A stretch of 64,000 bases of DNA from Palleronia aestuarii (GCF_003253995.1 NZ_QKZL01000003.1:310001-374000), one strand, 5' to 3'. Positions 47,929 to 58,383 are shown, numbered from the stretch's first letter. Made by a program: numbers and translations. Notes: generated from the sequence alone by a model not told the origin.

Positions 47929-49065
47929 ATGACGGAACGCATCGGCATCCTCGGGGGCGGCATCGGCGGGCTCGCCTGCGCGCTCGCTTTGGCGCGACGC
48001 GGGATCGTCGCGGAGGTGTTCGAGCGGGCGCCGGAGATCGGCGATGTCGGGGCCGGGGTCCAGATTTCTCCCAACGGGGCGGCGGTGCTCAGGGCGCTCG
48101 ATCTCGGGCCCGCGTTCGAGGCGGCGGGCGTCGAGAGCCGCGCGGTGGTGGTCCGCGACGGGCTCGTGGATCGCGACCTCATCCGGATGCCGCTCTCCGG
48201 GGGCGCCTTCCGGATGCTCCACCGGGCCGATCTGATCGCGATCCTTGCGGACGCGGCGCGGGCGGCGGGGGTGGAAATCCGGACCAACCATGCGGCGCGC
48301 GAGGCGCTCGCGGACGGCCGGCCCTGCCTGCGCTTCGAGGATGGCACCGAGGAGACGTTCGACATGCTTGTCGGCGCGGACGGGATCCACTCCGTCCTTC
48401 GGCCCGCGCTCGGCAACCGGGAGGTCGCGTTCTTCACGGGGCAGGTGGCCTGGCGCGCGCTCGTGCCGGGGGATGCGCCCGCAGAGGCGCGGGTCGAAAC
48501 CGGACCGGGCCGGCACCTTGTCCATTATCCCGTCCGTCCGGGTGTCGTGAACCTCGTCGCGGTGGAGGAACGGACGGACTGGGCGGAGGAGGGATGGCAC
48601 ATTCCGGGCGACCCGGATGCGCTGCGGGCGGCCTTCGCCGGGTTCGCCCGGCCGGTCAGGGCGCTTCTCGACCGGGTTGAGGGGGTCCATCTCTGGGGGC
48701 TCTTCCGCCATCCCGTCGCCGCGCGCTGGCAGGACGGCGCAAGCGCGCTCCTGGGCGATGCGGCGCATCCGACGCTGCCCTTCCTCGCGCAGGGGGCGAA
48801 CCTTGCGCTCGAGGATGCCTGGTGCCTCGCCGCGGCGCTCGCCGCACCGGACCGGATGGCGGGGCTCGCGCGCTACGAGGCGGCGCGCAAGCCCCGCGTC
48901 GGCCGCGCCATCGCGGCCGCCGAGGCCAACGCGCGGAACTACCACCTGGACGGGCCCCGACGCCGCGCGGCGCACATGGCGCTGCGCCTCGCGGGGAGGG
49001 TCGCGCCGGGGGCGATGCTCCGGCGCTACGACTGGCTCTACGGCTGCGACGTCACGCAGCCCTGA
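47929..49065 (+). CDS. FAD-dependent monooxygenase (salicylate hydroxylase-like)
   Basis: A 378-residue group A flavoprotein monooxygenase. The FAD motif is GILGGGIGGLACALALARRG, the middle has the DG-type motif MLVGADGIHSVLR, and the GD motif is LLGDAAHPTLPFLAQGANLAL. Relatives include salicylate and 6-hydroxynicotinate 3-monooxygenases. Substrate is not predictable and no aromatic ring-cleavage gene is adjacent. It lies behind dksA after a hairpin and is convergent with tpiA. Confidence 0.87.
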   Translation: MTERIGILGGGIGGLACALALARRGIVAEVFERAPEIGDVGAGVQISPNGAAVLRALDLGPAFEAAGVESRAVVVRDGLVDRDLIRMPLSGGAFRMLHRADLIAILADAARAAGVEIRTNHAAREALADGRPCLRFEDGTEETFDMLVGADGIHSVLRPALGNREVAFFTGQVAWRALVPGDAPAEARVETGPGRHLVHYPVRPGVVNLVAVEERTDWAEEGWHIPGDPDALRAAFAGFARPVRALLDRVEGVHLWGLFRHPVAARWQDGASALLGDAAHPTLPFLAQGANLALEDAWCLAAALAAPDRMAGLARYEAARKPRVGRAIAAAEANARNYHLDGPRRRAAHMALRLAGRVAPGAMLRRYDWLYGCDVTQP

Positions 49066-49071
49066 CCGGGC

Positions 49072-49827
49072 TCAGACGCTGTCGAGCGCCGCGATGATGC
49101 CGCCGAAATCCTTGGCCTTGAGGGATGCGCCACCGACGAGCGCGCCATCCACATGCGAGACGGCGAAGATCTCCGCTGCGTTGTCGGGCTTCACCGAGCC
49201 GCCATAGAGGATGCGGACGGAGCGCCCGACGCCCTCGCCGAAGCGCTTCTCGAGCTTGGCGCGGATCATCGAATGCACCTCTCCGATCTGGTCGGTCGTG
49301 GGCACCTTGCCGGTGCCGATGGCCCAGACGGGCTCGTAGGCCACGACGAGGTTATGGCCGTTGGCCTTGTCGGGAATGGAGCCCGCGAGCTGCCCGCTGA
49401 TCAGGTCGAGCGTGTTCGACGCCTCCCGCTCCGAAAGCGTCTCGCCGACGCAGATTACGGCGGTGAGGCCGGCGTCCCAGGCGGCCTTGGTCTTAGCGCG
49501 CACGATCTCGTTCGTCTCGCCGTGATCCTGACGACGCTCCGAATGGCCGAGGATCACGTAGCTCGCGCCTGCATCCTTCAGCATCGCGGCCGATACGTCG
49601 CCGGTATGCGCGCCCTTCTCCTCGGCATGGCAATCCTGACCGCCGACGACGACCGGGCCGCCCTCGCAGGCGCGCGCCAGGCGCTCCAGAAGCGTCGCGG
49701 GCGGGCAGACCAGCACCTCGCAGGTCGCATCGGATCGCTCCTGAGCGAGCGTCTCGATCTCGGCCATGTCGGCGGCGGTGCCGTTCATCTTCCAATTGCC
49801 GGCGGCGAGTTTGCGGCGTTCGGCCAT
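49072..49827 (-). CDS. tpiA: Triosephosphate isomerase
   Basis: TpiA interconverts dihydroxyacetone phosphate and glyceraldehyde 3-phosphate. The 251 residues contain NWKMNG with the catalytic lysine, YVILGHSERR with the histidine and VAYEPVWAIGTGK with the glutamate and flexible loop 6. The phosphate-binding ILYGGSVKPDN is also present. All active-site residues are intact. It is monocistronic in appearance, 72 bases downstream of the DsbA-like gene. Confidence 0.97.
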   Translation of the reverse strand: MAERRKLAAGNWKMNGTAADMAEIETLAQERSDATCEVLVCPPATLLERLARACEGGPVVVGGQDCHAEEKGAHTGDVSAAMLKDAGASYVILGHSERRQDHGETNEIVRAKTKAAWDAGLTAVICVGETLSEREASNTLDLISGQLAGSIPDKANGHNLVVAYEPVWAIGTGKVPTTDQIGEVHSMIRAKLEKRFGEGVGRSVRILYGGSVKPDNAAEIFAVSHVDGALVGGASLKAKDFGGIIAALDSV

Positions 49828-49899
49828 GCGGGGGCTCCTTGCGGTTCGGGTTCGCCGAAAACCTATCCGGTTTGGCGGCTGCCCGAAAGAGGCCCGCGC

Positions 49900-50643
49900 T
49901 CAGCCCGCCTCGCGCGCGTCCTCCACGATCTCCCGCATCCCCTCGAGGGGCACGTAGCCGCGCAGCATCCGGTCGCCCACCACGAAGCTCGGCGTGCCGT
50001 TGACCCCGAGGCTCTGCCCGAGGGCGTGATTGGCCGCGATCGACGCCTCGATCTCGGGCGCGTCCATGCCCGCCATCACGGCTTCGGCGTCGAGGCCCTC
50101 GTCCTCCGCCAGCGCGCGCAGGCTCGCCTCCGTCACGTCGGCGCGCATCGTCATCAGCGCGTCGTGGACGCTCTCGTAGGCGTCCTCCCCGGCGACGCGC
50201 TGCACGGACATCGCGAATTGTGCGGCGAGGAGCGATTGCTCGCCCAGGATGGGGAATTCCTTGACGATGAGGCGGATGTTGCCGTCGCTCTCCACCAGCT
50301 CCGTCACCTCCGGGTGCGCGCGCCGGCAATAGCCGCAGCGGTAGTCGAGGAACTCCACCATCGTCACGTCGCCGTCGGGATTGCCGCCGATCCAGGAATA
50401 GCCGTCATCCACGAGCGCGTCGCGATTGGCCGCGACGAGCTCCGCATCCCCGGCGCTCTGTGCCTCCGCCTGGCGCTGCTCCAGGACGGCCATCGCCTCC
50501 ATCAGGACTTCCGGGTTCTCGACGAGGAAGTCGCGGACGGCGCCGTTGAACGCCTCCCGCTCGGCGTCGGTCATCGCGTCGATCTCGAACGCCGCGACCG
50601 GTGTCGCGGCCAGCGCGAGGAGAACGGGCAGGGCTTTCAGCAT
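49900..50643 (-). CDS. Periplasmic DsbA/Com1-like thiol:disulfide protein
   Basis: A 247-residue exported thioredoxin-fold protein. A signal peptide (MLKALPVLLALAATPVAAF) is followed by an N-terminal helical domain of about 60 residues (FNGAVRDFLVENPEVLMEAM), seen in Com1/BdbD/ScsC-like proteins and often used for oligomerisation. The redox motif is CGYC in FLDYRCGYCRRAHPE and the cis-proline loop is VNGTPSFVVG. It may introduce or shuffle disulfides in periplasmic proteins. A second DsbA-fold protein, cytoplasmic, is encoded at 8591-9229. Confidence 0.9.
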   Translation of the reverse strand: MLKALPVLLALAATPVAAFEIDAMTDAEREAFNGAVRDFLVENPEVLMEAMAVLEQRQAEAQSAGDAELVAANRDALVDDGYSWIGGNPDGDVTMVEFLDYRCGYCRRAHPEVTELVESDGNIRLIVKEFPILGEQSLLAAQFAMSVQRVAGEDAYESVHDALMTMRADVTEASLRALAEDEGLDAEAVMAGMDAPEIEASIAANHALGQSLGVNGTPSFVVGDRMLRGYVPLEGMREIVEDAREAG

Positions 50644-50775
50644 CGGGGTCTCCCGGAGATTGAGGATCGGGCGTCACTCTCGCAGATCGGGCGCCGCGCG
50701 CAAGCACGGGTCACGCGCAGTTGACGGGGCGGGAACGCACGGGCAGGGGGAGGCGATCGCGGCAGGAGGCGAAAC

Positions 50776-51915
50776 ATGCACAGATCGAACCGCGGGGACG
50801 TCGATCCCTTCCTCGTCATGGACGTGATGGAGCGCGCGCGTGCGGCCGAGGCGGCGGGACGGCGGATCGTCCACATGGAGGTGGGCCAGCCCGGCACGCC
50901 CGCCCCCGAAGGCGCGCGCCGGGCGCTTTCCGACGCGATGGCGGCGGGACCGCTCGGCTATACGGTCGCGCTGGGGCTGCCGGCGCTGCGCGCGCGGATC
51001 GCGCGCCATTACGCGGAGGTCCACGACGTCGATCTCGACCCCGCGCGGGTGGTGGTGACGGCGGGCGCATCGGCGGCGTTCGTGCTGGCCTTCACGGCGC
51101 TCTTCGAGGCGGGCGACAGGGTCGGGCTCGGCCTGCCCGGCTATCCGTCCTACCGCCATATCCTGAAGGCGCTCAGCCTCGACGCGGTAGGGTTCGAGAC
51201 GCAGGCGGAGGAGCGGTTCCAGCCGGTGCCGGACGCGCTTCCCGAGGGGCTGCGCGGGCTGATCCTCGCCTCCCCGGGCAATCCCGCGGGCACGATCCTC
51301 GACCGCGCCTCGCTCGCGGGGCTTCTGGACGCGGCGGCCGAGCAGGGGATCTCGGTCGTGTCGGACGAGATCTATCACGGTCTCGATTACGGGCGGCGTG
51401 CGGTCAGCGCGCTCGAGATCACGGACGACGTCTACGTGATCAATTCCTTCTCCAAGTACTTCTCGATGACAGGCTGGCGGATCGGCTGGATGGTCGTGCC
51501 CGAGGACCACGTGCGGCAGGTGGAGCGGCTGGCGCAGAACCTCTTCATCTGCCCACCCCATGCGAGCCAGGTCGCGGCGCTCGCGGCGTTCGAATGCCGC
51601 GCGGAGCTCGAGGCGAACCGCGCCGTCTATGCCGCGAACCGCCAGCGGATGATCGAGGGCCTGCCGGGGGCCGGTTTTCCGGTCTTCGCGCCGCCCGATG
51701 GGGCCTTCTACGTCTATGCCGACGTCGCGCATCTGGGCGGAGATTCGCTCGCGCTTTCGGCGGAAATTCTCGAGCGCGCCGGGGTCGCCGTCACGCCGGG
51801 GCTCGATTTCGATCCGGGTCGCGGCCACCGGACGATGCGGTTTTCCTATGCAGGCAGCGAATTGGAGATCGCGGAGGGGCTCTCCCGCCTCGCCGGATGG
51901 TACGCCGCGCGATAG
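50776..51915 (+). CDS. PLP-dependent class I/II aminotransferase
   Basis: A 379-residue fold-type I aminotransferase. Key parts are HMEVGQPGTPAPEGARRAL, the cofactor-binding TAGASAAFVLAFTALF, the SPGNPAGTIL substrate loop and VSDEIYHGLDY with the pyridine-nitrogen aspartate. The lysine lies in NSFSKYFSMTGWRIGW, and the C-terminal MRFSYAGS carries the carboxylate arginine. Substrate is uncertain: the family includes aspartate, alanine and aromatic transaminases. A GGAGG site precedes the ATG. It is the first of a same-strand run that continues to prfB, with 89 bases before the AmiC-like gene. Confidence 0.9.
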   Translation: MHRSNRGDVDPFLVMDVMERARAAEAAGRRIVHMEVGQPGTPAPEGARRALSDAMAAGPLGYTVALGLPALRARIARHYAEVHDVDLDPARVVVTAGASAAFVLAFTALFEAGDRVGLGLPGYPSYRHILKALSLDAVGFETQAEERFQPVPDALPEGLRGLILASPGNPAGTILDRASLAGLLDAAAEQGISVVSDEIYHGLDYGRRAVSALEITDDVYVINSFSKYFSMTGWRIGWMVVPEDHVRQVERLAQNLFICPPHASQVAALAAFECRAELEANRAVYAANRQRMIEGLPGAGFPVFAPPDGAFYVYADVAHLGGDSLALSAEILERAGVAVTPGLDFDPGRGHRTMRFSYAGSELEIAEGLSRLAGWYAAR

Positions 51916-52004
51916 GCGGAATTTTGCCTTTCGCCTCCGGCGGAGCTTTGCTAGCCTTCCGGTGAATGAGGGTCACGAGACCCCGGCAGAACCGAGGCAA
52001 GGCA

Positions 52005-53189
52005 ATGAAACGCGGCTTGCTGGCGATCGGCCCGTGGTTGATCTGCCTATCGACGCTTTCCGCGGCCATTGCGGAGGACCAGCCGGACGAGAGTACGGCG
52101 TGGATCGATACGGAGATCAGCCGGATCGCCGATTTCGGCTCCGATCTGCACATCGAACTCGCGCTAAGCCAGGCGGTTCCCTGGCAGGCCTTCACCCTCG
52201 ACGCGCCGCGCCGTCTCGTCCTCGATTTCGCGGAGATCGATTTCGCGGGGAGCGGCCTCGAGGATATCGTCATGTCGGACGTCGTGGCCGACATGCGGAT
52301 GGGACCGGTGCGCCCGGGCTGGTCGCGCCTCGTCTTCGGCCTCAGCGCGCCGTTCCAGATCGAGACGGCGGGCATGAGCATGAAGGCCACCGATGCCGCC
52401 GCCGTGCTGAAGATACAGCTCGCACCGACGGACGAGGAGACCTTCGCGGAACTCTCCGGTCAACTCGAGAGCGAGGTCTTCGCCGTCCCCGAGACGGATG
52501 CCGCGGCGTCCCCGACGGGGACGGAGGCGATCGTGCAACCGCTGCGCATCGTGCTCGACCCCGGAGCGCCGGAGGCCGGGTCGGGAGAGGACAGGACGCT
52601 GGCCTTCGCGATGCGCCTCGCCGACCGGCTGCGCGACGCGGGCATGGAGGTGATCCTGACGCGGCAGGACGCGCAGCATGCGGGCATCAATACGCGTGCC
52701 GCGGTGGCGCGGGCGGCGTCGGCCGACGTGCTCCTGTCGCTCAGGACCGGCATGGAGGGGGGCGCCGACGCGCCCCTGGGCGCCGCCGCGATCTACCTGC
52801 CGTCCCCCTTCGATCCGGAGGAGGCGGCGGTGCTCGACTGGACGAGCCCCGGCGCGGCCCATGCGGCGGATGCGTCGATGATCCGGCAGGGTCCGCTCGG
52901 GTCGGAAGAGACGCTGGCGCGGTCGCAACGGCTGGCCGATGCCCTGTCGCTGTGCCTCGCCGCGGCCACGGGCGACCTTGCGGGACGGCCCGTCACCCGC
53001 GACGTCAATGCGCTGAACCTGCCCGGCATTCCCTCCGTCACCGTGGATCTGGGATTCCTCTCGGACGGTGTTGAGGAGGCGGAGTTATCCGACCCGCTCT
53101 GGCGGGAGGAGGCCGTCGAGGGGATCCACGAGGCGCTCGTCGCCTGGGCGCGGGAGGATGACGGCGTACCCGGCACCCTCGCCGATTAA
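52005..53189 (+). CDS. AmiC-like protein with degenerate amidase domain
   Basis: A 394-residue exported protein with an N-terminal AMIN-like domain (RIADFGSDLHIELALSQAVPW to about residue 140) and a C-terminal amidase_3 fold. In active cell-wall amidases the zinc histidines lie in a DPGHGG motif and an S-L-H-A motif, and a catalytic glutamate in VELGF. Here the same places read DPGAPEAG (from D185), SLRTG (R247) and VDLGF (D348). All three are changed and the first loop is shortened. The protein probably does not cut peptidoglycan but may still bind it or recruit partners. It precedes PBP1A, the usual AmiC position. Confidence 0.8.
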   Translation: MKRGLLAIGPWLICLSTLSAAIAEDQPDESTAWIDTEISRIADFGSDLHIELALSQAVPWQAFTLDAPRRLVLDFAEIDFAGSGLEDIVMSDVVADMRMGPVRPGWSRLVFGLSAPFQIETAGMSMKATDAAAVLKIQLAPTDEETFAELSGQLESEVFAVPETDAAASPTGTEAIVQPLRIVLDPGAPEAGSGEDRTLAFAMRLADRLRDAGMEVILTRQDAQHAGINTRAAVARAASADVLLSLRTGMEGGADAPLGAAAIYLPSPFDPEEAAVLDWTSPGAAHAADASMIRQGPLGSEETLARSQRLADALSLCLAAATGDLAGRPVTRDVNALNLPGIPSVTVDLGFLSDGVEEAELSDPLWREEAVEGIHEALVAWAREDDGVPGTLAD

Positions 53190-53317
53190 GCGATCCCTGA
53201 ATCCCTCCGGGAGATCACGGAGCCGTCAACCGTCGTCGAAGTCCCCAGAGCCCTTTTGATCTTCTCGCGCGATCTTGGTATGGAAACGGGGCAACACCGG
53301 CTAAAGGCCTCTCCCCC

Positions 53318-55810
53318 GTGATCCGCTTCGTCTTCTCCTTCTTCGGCGCCATCTTCACGGTGCTGACCCTCGGCGCGCTCGCAGTGGCGCTCAGCATCGG
53401 CGCGATCTTCTGGATGTATGGGCGGGATCTGCCGAATACCGACCAGCTGTCGCGTTATCAGCCCCCGACGATCAGCCGGATCTATTCGGGCGAGGGCCGG
53501 ATCATCGACGAGTTCGCGGAGGAGCGGCGCCTCTTCGCGCCGGCTTCCGAGATCCCCGACATGGTCAAGCAGGCCTTCATCTCGGCCGAAGACAAGAACT
53601 TCTACCAGCACCAGGGCTACGATCCGCGCGGCATGATCGCCGCGGCGCTCGACGCGGCCCGCGGCGGGTCGGTGCGCGGCGCCTCCACGATCACGCAGCA
53701 GGTGATGAAGAACTTCCTCCTGGGCGGCGAGCGGTCGGCGGAACGCAAGGTCAAGGAGCTGATCCTTGCGTCCCGGATCGAGGAGACGCTGTCGAAGGAG
53801 AAGATCCTCGAGCTCTATCTCAACGAGATCTATCTCGGCGCCAATTCCTACGGCGTCGCGGCGGCGGCGCAGACCTATTTCAACAAGGCCCTTTCCGAGC
53901 TCAGGCCCGAGGAAGCGGCCTATCTCGCCGCGCTCCCGAAGGCACCCTCGACCTATCATCCCGTCCGCGAGAAGCGGCGCGCGATCGAGCGACGCAACTA
54001 CGTCCTGCGGGAGATGTTCGACAATTCCTTCCTGACGGAGCAGGAGTACCGCACCGCGCGCGTCGCGCCGCTCCTGACCGTGCAGGGCGGCAACATCCAG
54101 AGCTTCCGCGCCGCGTTGCCGCCGCGGGATTACTTCACCGACGAGATCCGCCGCCAGCTCAGCCGCGATTACGGCGAGGGGGAGTTCTTCTCCGGCGGCC
54201 TGTCGGTCCGCGCGACGATCGACCCGGACCTGCAGGCGGCCGCGGCGGAGAACCTGCGCCGCGCGCTCGAACAATACGATCGCGGCACCGGGCGCTGGCG
54301 CGGGACCGGGGAGACGATCGCCGAGGAGGACCTGGACGAATGGGAGCGGGCGCTCGCGCGGGCCGATGTCGCGCGCGACATCGACCTCGACGGCCACTGG
54401 CACCCCGCGGTGGTCCTCTCGGTGGCCGACCAGTCGCTCGGCCTCGGGATCGAGGGCGAAGGCGAGGCCAGCGTCCCGCGCGAGGACATCTCGTGGATGC
54501 GCGGCACCTTCGCCGACACGTTCGCGCGGGGCGACGTCGTGCATGTCCGGCGCATGACGTCCGATTCCGACGACAGCTTCATCCGCTGGTCGCTGCGGCA
54601 GGTGCCGGAGGTCGAGGGCGCGTTCATGGCGATGGACGTGGAGACGGGGCGCGTGCTCGCCATGCAGGGCGGCTTCTCCTACCAGCATTCGGTCTTCAAC
54701 CGCGCCACGCAGGCGACGCGCCAGCCGGGATCGTCCTTCAAGCCCTTCGTCTATGCCGCGGCGCTCGATTCCGGCTTTTCGCCCGCGACGATCGTCGTCG
54801 ACGCACCGATCGAGATCAACACGCCGCAGGGGCTCTGGCGGCCCAAGAACTACTCCAACCAGTTCTACGGACCGACGACCGTGCGGACGGGAATCGAGCA
54901 GTCGCGCAACCTGATGACCGTCCGCCTCGCGCAGGAAGTGGGTATGGACGTCGTGGCCGAGTACGCGGAGCGGTTCGGCGTCTACGACAACATGGGCCGG
55001 TTCCTCGCCAATTCGCTCGGGGCGGAGGAGACGACGCTCTACAAGATGGTCGCGGCCTATTCGATGTTCGCCAATGGCGGCGAGCGGGTGGAGCCCACGC
55101 TCGTCGACCGCGTGCAGGATCGGTACGGCGAAACGGTCTACCGCCACGATGCGCGCGACTGCATCGATTGCGACGACGCGACGCTTCCGCTGGGCCAGGC
55201 GCCCCGGATCGTGTCGCATCGGGAGCGGGTGATGGACGCGATCACCGCCTACCAGCTCACCTCCATGCTCAAGGGCGTCGTCGATCGCGGCACGGCACGC
55301 GGCGCGGTGAACCTGCCCGTTCCGGTCGCGGGCAAGACCGGCACCACGAATGACGCCAAGGACGTGTGGTTCGTCGGCTTCACCTCCAACATCGCGGCGG
55401 GCTGCTACATCGGTTTCGACCAGCCGCGAAGCCTCGGGTCGAACGCGTCGGGCGGCGGCATCTGCGCGCCGGTCTTCAATTCCTTCATGAAGGAGGCGAT
55501 CGCGAAATACGGCGGCGGCCCGTTCGAGGTGCCGCCCGGCGGACACTTCCTCAAGATCGACCGCTTCACCGGCGCCCGGCTGTCGGATGGCGTGTCGGGC
55601 GACAACGTCGTGTCGGAATATTTCCGGCTGGGCGAGGAGCCGCTCTTCGGCGTGGCGCTCGACGGCGGTTTCGCGATGGGGGCGAACCTGCCGCTCTTCG
55701 ACGAGGCAGGTGGCGGCGGACAGCAGGTCCAGAACGCCTCCGGCCAGACGGTGACGATCCCGCGGGAGAGGGCGACCTTCGGCACGCTCAGCTCCGGCGG
55801 GCTCTACTGA
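53318..55810 (+). CDS. mrcA: Penicillin-binding protein 1A (bifunctional)
   Basis: A class A penicillin-binding protein that polymerises and cross-links peptidoglycan. The start is GTG 53318, giving an N-terminal membrane anchor (RFVFSFFGAIFTVLTLGALAV). The GT51 glycosyltransferase domain has FISAEDKNFYQHQGYD with the catalytic glutamate, GGSVRGASTITQQ and KVKELILASRIE. The transpeptidase domain has the serine motif RQPGSSFKPFVYAAAL, SRN-like EQSRNLMTVRLA and KTGTTNDAKDVWFVG. 830 residues is the usual length. It lies between the AmiC-like gene and prfB, a conserved alphaproteobacterial order. Confidence 0.96.
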   Translation: MIRFVFSFFGAIFTVLTLGALAVALSIGAIFWMYGRDLPNTDQLSRYQPPTISRIYSGEGRIIDEFAEERRLFAPASEIPDMVKQAFISAEDKNFYQHQGYDPRGMIAAALDAARGGSVRGASTITQQVMKNFLLGGERSAERKVKELILASRIEETLSKEKILELYLNEIYLGANSYGVAAAAQTYFNKALSELRPEEAAYLAALPKAPSTYHPVREKRRAIERRNYVLREMFDNSFLTEQEYRTARVAPLLTVQGGNIQSFRAALPPRDYFTDEIRRQLSRDYGEGEFFSGGLSVRATIDPDLQAAAAENLRRALEQYDRGTGRWRGTGETIAEEDLDEWERALARADVARDIDLDGHWHPAVVLSVADQSLGLGIEGEGEASVPREDISWMRGTFADTFARGDVVHVRRMTSDSDDSFIRWSLRQVPEVEGAFMAMDVETGRVLAMQGGFSYQHSVFNRATQATRQPGSSFKPFVYAAALDSGFSPATIVVDAPIEINTPQGLWRPKNYSNQFYGPTTVRTGIEQSRNLMTVRLAQEVGMDVVAEYAERFGVYDNMGRFLANSLGAEETTLYKMVAAYSMFANGGERVEPTLVDRVQDRYGETVYRHDARDCIDCDDATLPLGQAPRIVSHRERVMDAITAYQLTSMLKGVVDRGTARGAVNLPVPVAGKTGTTNDAKDVWFVGFTSNIAAGCYIGFDQPRSLGSNASGGGICAPVFNSFMKEAIAKYGGGPFEVPPGGHFLKIDRFTGARLSDGVSGDNVVSEYFRLGEEPLFGVALDGGFAMGANLPLFDEAGGGGQQVQNASGQTVTIPRERATFGTLSSGGLY

Positions 55811-55875
55811 GCCTCAGCCTTGTTCCCCGGCCGCCTGCTTGGTAGGCGGGTCTCCTGACGACCGAGGAGTGAGCC

Positions 55876-57003
55876 ATGCGTTCCGAGACCCAGAATACCG
55901 TCGAGACGATCCGAAAGTCGCTCGACCTCCTCGCGCAGCGGATGGACCGGGAGACGGCCTCCTACCGGCTCGAGGAATTCAACGCCCGGGTAGAGGATCC
56001 GACCCTCTGGGACGATCCCGAGAGCGCGCAGAAGCTGATGCGCGACCGCCAGGCGCTCGTCGATGCGATGGAGCGTTACGACGGCATGTCGCGCGACCTG
56101 TCGGACAATGTCGAGCTCATCGAGATGGGCGAGGCGGAAGGCGATGCGGAGGTCGTGGCGGAGGCCGAGGCGGCGCTCGCGAACCTTTCGGAGCGCGCTG
56201 CGGCCGCCGAGATCGAGGCACTGCTCGACGGTGAGGCGGATGCCAACGACACCTTCCTCGAGATCAATTCGGGCGCGGGCGGCACGGAGAGCTGCGACTG
56301 GGCCGCGATGCTCGCGCGGATGTATGTCCGCTGGGCGGAGCGTAAGGGCTACAAGGTCGAGCTGCAATCGGAGAGCGCGGGCGAGGAGGCGGGTATCAAG
56401 TCGGCCGCCTACAAGATCTCGGGCCACAACGCCTATGGCTGGCTGAAAAGCGAGAGCGGCGTGCACCGGCTCGTGCGGATCTCGCCCTATGACAGCGCGG
56501 CGCGGCGGCACACCTCGTTCAGCTCGGTCTGGGTCTATCCGGTCGTCGACGACAATATCGAGATCGAGGTGAACCCCTCCGACATCCGGCTCGACACCTA
56601 TCGCTCGTCCGGCGCGGGCGGGCAGCACGTCAACACGACCGACTCGGCCGTGCGGATTACCCACATCCCGACCGGCATCGTGGTAACCTCCTCCGAGAAG
56701 TCGCAGCACCAGAACCGCGACATCGCGATGAAGGCGCTGAAATCGCGGCTCTATCAGATGGAGCTCGACCGCCGGAACGCCGACATCACCGCCGCGCACG
56801 AGGCCAAGGGCGATGCCGGCTGGGGCAACCAGATCCGCTCCTACGTGCTGCAGCCCTACCAGATGGTGAAGGATCTGCGGACGAGCGTGGAGACGTCGGA
56901 CACGCAGGGCGTGCTGAACGGCGATCTCGACCGGTTCATGGCCGCGACCCTGGCGCTCGACGTCTCGGGCAAGAGCCGGGCGGAGGCCACGGCGGAGGAT
57001 TAG
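55876..57003 (+). CDS. prfB: Peptide chain release factor 2
   Basis: RF2 ends translation at UGA and UAA. The 375 residues are in one continuous frame, so there is no programmed +1 frameshift with an internal UGA as in E. coli; this is usual in alphaproteobacteria. GGQ is at residues 248-250 ([16 protein letters not shown]). The stop-codon recognition tripeptide, SPF in E. coli RF2, is SPY here (203-205 in [17 protein letters not shown]). The coiled-coil first domain is complete. It overlaps the convergent glycosyltransferase gene by four bases. Confidence 0.97.
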   Translation: MRSETQNTVETIRKSLDLLAQRMDRETASYRLEEFNARVEDPTLWDDPESAQKLMRDRQALVDAMERYDGMSRDLSDNVELIEMGEAEGDAEVVAEAEAALANLSERAAAAEIEALLDGEADANDTFLEINSGAGGTESCDWAAMLARMYVRWAERKGYKVELQSESAGEEAGIKSAAYKISGHNAYGWLKSESGVHRLVRISPYDSAARRHTSFSSVWVYPVVDDNIEIEVNPSDIRLDTYRSSGAGGQHVNTTDSAVRITHIPTGIVVTSSEKSQHQNRDIAMKALKSRLYQMELDRRNADITAAHEAKGDAGWGNQIRSYVLQPYQMVKDLRTSVETSDTQGVLNGDLDRFMAATLALDVSGKSRAEATAED

Positions 57004-58244
57004 AGCGCGGCGAGACGCTCGGCGGCGCGCGCCGCGCCGTCGGGGATCAGGCGCGCCGCGACTTCCCCCGCGCGCCGCGCGGTCTCCGGCCGGAGCATGT
57101 CCGAGAGCGCACCGCTCGCCCGCCCGGGATCGTCGATGCGGCGCGCGATGCCCAACGCCTCCGCGCGATGCGCGTTGTCGGGCTGATCGGCTCCGATCGG
57201 CAGGATGAGCTGGGGGCGCCCGGCGTGGAGCGCCTGTCCCAGCGTCCCCATCCCGCCGTGATGGAGGATCGCCGCCGCGCGGGGGAAGAGCATGGCATGG
57301 GGTACATACGGCACCGCGCAGAGATCGTCCGCTTCGGCGACCGGAACCTCGCCCGACAGAAGTACCGCGCGTAATCCCGCCCCGCGTGCGAGCGCGACCG
57401 CCTTTTCCCAGAACCCGGACCCGCCGAGCTCGTGCGCGACCGAGCCCAGGGAGACGACGAGGGGCGGCGGGCCGTCGTCGAGGAAGCGCTGGAGGGCGGG
57501 CGGCACGTGCCCCCGCTGATCGAGCCGGGCCGCACCCGTTACGGCAAGATCGGGAACATCATCGGGCGCCGGGGCCAGCACCGGATCCCAGAGCCCGAGG
57601 CGCAGCGGCGGCGTGACCGCGTGGCCGAAGAGGGGGGCCGCGCCGCTCAGGGGCAGGCCCAGTTCGCGGCGGACCCGGTTCTGCGCCCATCCATGACGGC
57701 GCAGCATCGCGAGCCGCACGACCTTGAGCCAGATGCGGTTCCAGCCCCGCGAGAACGCATTCGCGGGATCGGGGACCATCGGCGGGACGAGGCCGCGTAC
57801 GCGCGGCGGGTCGAGCGCCGAATGCATCATCACGGGTTGCAGGAGGAGCGGGACATAGGGCCGCCCGGCCTTCTCCGCCGCGAGCGGGCCCGTCATGGCG
57901 AGCGCCGTGCCCGCAACGAGGCGGGCCTCTTCGGCATGGGGCAGCATCGCGCGGGTAAGCTCCGCCAGGATCGGATAGCTCGCGCGGCGCAGGATTTCCG
58001 ACGGGTCACGGAAGACGGAGGCCGCGATCTCGCTGCGCGTCATGCCGAGCCGCGCGGTCACCTCTTCGGAGCTTGGCCCGAAGGCGATGGCGTCGATCCC
58101 GTGCTCCGCCGCGACGCGCGCATCGTCGGGCAGAAGGAGGAGGCGCACCGTCTCGCCCCGGTCCCGGAGCGCGCGGGCGAGCGCGAGGATGGGGAAGAGA
58201 TCGCCGAGCGATCCGAGCGTCGTGAGGAGAATAGGACGGTTCAT
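57000..58244 (-). CDS. UDP-glycosyltransferase-like protein (GT1 type)
   Basis: A 414-residue GT-B glycosyltransferase of the UGT/macrolide glycosyltransferase type. The N-terminal [21 protein letters not shown] is the acceptor-domain signature. The C-terminal donor signature is [23 protein letters not shown] with GADQPDNA. Such enzymes glycosylate sterols, lipids or small molecules. No biosynthetic cluster surrounds it, so the acceptor is unknown. It is a single gene, divergent from purU. Confidence 0.87.
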   Translation of the reverse strand: MNRPILLTTLGSLGDLFPILALARALRDRGETVRLLLLPDDARVAAEHGIDAIAFGPSSEEVTARLGMTRSEIAASVFRDPSEILRRASYPILAELTRAMLPHAEEARLVAGTALAMTGPLAAEKAGRPYVPLLLQPVMMHSALDPPRVRGLVPPMVPDPANAFSRGWNRIWLKVVRLAMLRRHGWAQNRVRRELGLPLSGAAPLFGHAVTPPLRLGLWDPVLAPAPDDVPDLAVTGAARLDQRGHVPPALQRFLDDGPPPLVVSLGSVAHELGGSGFWEKAVALARGAGLRAVLLSGEVPVAEADDLCAVPYVPHAMLFPRAAAILHHGGMGTLGQALHAGRPQLILPIGADQPDNAHRAEALGIARRIDDPGRASGALSDMLRPETARRAGEVAARLIPDGAARAAERLAAL

Positions 58245-58383
58245 ATGGCCTCAGCCTAGCGCGCTTTTCCGGGCTGTCACACCGCGACATCGTCCGAGGT
58301 CGGGCGTTGCCGGGAAAGGTCGCATTCGCAGAAGTGGACGGGCGACAATCCCCCTAGGACGCGACAGGACCCGGCCGCGTGAG

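Noticed and set aside
55876-57003. A programmed frameshift in prfB.
   Set aside because: The frame is continuous from a normal start, with no early UGA.
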